DNA of 64,000 bases from the NCBI GenBank assembly GCA_039197765.1, contig JBCCTX010000001.1:36575-100574 (forward strand), in the 5' to 3' direction. The DNA comes from JBCCTX01 sp039197765. Lineage in GTDB: Bacteria > Bacteroidota > Bacteroidia > J057. The position numbers and the translations under genes are program-made. This document shows, one piece after another, positions 63,660 to 64,000 of the stretch; the first letter of the stretch is position 1; every line of letters starts with the position of its first letter. The notes below the pieces were generated by a model. It saw nothing but the letters and a program-made list of their open reading frames with translations, ran no database searches and had not been told where the DNA came from.

Positions 63660-63755
63660 TCAAATAGGAACTTCTTGGCCTCCTATTTCATAGATCAGAA
63701 GTTTTGTTTCTTCTACTTCTTCTTTGAAATAAGGGTTTTTAGCAACCCATTCAAT
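63660..63755 (-). pseudogene. Remnant of MntA-like nucleotidyltransferase 3' end
   Basis: Between the two HepT copies one minus-strand frame reads WVAKNPYFKEEVEETKLLIYE and ends in TGA at 63660-63662. The KNPYF ... EETKxLIYE pattern is the usual C-terminus of MntA-type nucleotidyltransferase antitoxins. Only about 30 codons remain and there is no start, so it is the tail left after deletion of most of the gene. Confidence 0.6.
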
Positions 63756-64000
63756 CCTTCAATAATTCCTCTACCTCTTTTTGGATGAGGGGCATTTGGT
63801 AGGTGACAAAATTCCAAATGGTCCTGGGTTGAAAGCTGTCGTATTGGTGAACTATGGTGTTCCTACGATTGATAAGTTGATCCGTAGTTTCTAATTCTAC
63901 TCCCATTTTCCTCAACCTTGAGGCTGCCTCCCCTATAATTTGTAACTCCCTTTCCACGGCACGTTGAATAGTAAGGCTGGCGGAGTTATATGCCCCCTGA
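63751..64000 (-). CDS. hepT: HepT-like (DUF86) ribonuclease toxin, 5' end off window
   Basis: The open frame runs to the right edge: GAYNSASLTIQRAVERELQI and onward for 82 residues, ending at 63751. The R-x4-H-x-Y motif of HepT is present in RRNTIVHQY. HepT toxins are RNases neutralised by AMPylation of the Tyr by an MntA antitoxin. A partner would be expected upstream, beyond the window; the MntA remnant after it belongs to a second, decayed module. The start codon cannot be seen. Confidence 0.85.
   Translation of the reverse strand, partial: QGAYNSASLTIQRAVERELQIIGEAASRLRKMGVELETTDQLINRRNTIVHQYDSFQPRTIWNFVTYQMPLIQKEVEELLKD

Overview
This 64 kb window comes from a bacterial chromosome that looks like a member of the Bacteroidota, probably near the Saprospiraceae. 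The evidence is indirect. Promoters match the Bacteroidota form (TTG, an 18-19 bp gap, TAnnTTTG). The order miaB / sigma-54 activator / LptE-like / TPR protein / secG is typical of the phylum. LytS/LytTR-type two-component pairs and long secreted TPR-CHAT proteins fit the same group. I saw no rRNA or tRNA gene, insertion sequence, prophage or CRISPR array.

Layout. 1-6768: tryptophan operon on the minus strand, order trpE-G-D-C-F-B-A, with trpA cut by the left edge. It is preceded by a leader peptide with three consecutive Trp codons and a complete attenuator. 6879-8675: LytTR regulator and histidine kinase. 8919-17275: serine hydrolase, acetyl-CoA synthetase, FabH and Mfd. 17424-23589: lipoprotein, then miaB, a sigma-54 activator, an LptE-like lipoprotein, a TPR-like protein and secG. 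23998-35169: mixed region with DUF2795 plus an orphan ABC ATPase, a secreted HExxH protein, a Cas4-like/DUF2779 nuclease, a MoxR/VWA pair, an M48-like peptidase, two membrane proteins and a second kinase/regulator pair. 35498-38126: a Tat-exported molybdopterin oxidoreductase pair.

38422-47576 is the most unusual block: seven tightly packed plus-strand genes. They encode an HMG-CoA reductase, a UbiA-like membrane prenyltransferase, a rifampicin-phosphotransferase-like dikinase, a DUF3419/BtaA-like aminocarboxypropyltransferase, a dolichol/phytol-kinase-like membrane enzyme, a GNAT-like acyltransferase and an OleC-like acyl-adenylating enzyme. Together they suggest an undescribed pathway to an isoprenoid-containing polar lipid or meroterpenoid.

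47603-50076 holds a glycoside hydrolase and a divergent AraC regulator. 50295-58882 is a possible signalling module: sigma factor and membrane anti-sigma-like TPR protein on the minus strand, and divergently two paralogous secreted TPR-CHAT caspase-like proteins plus a TonB-C protein. 59146-62966 holds a secreted protein, a DUF5009-like acyltransferase and a purple-acid-phosphatase-like enzyme. The right edge (63422-64000) carries a HepT/MntA toxin-antitoxin locus in decay. A short repeat family built on AGTCC-type units is scattered between genes and in places supplies stop codons.
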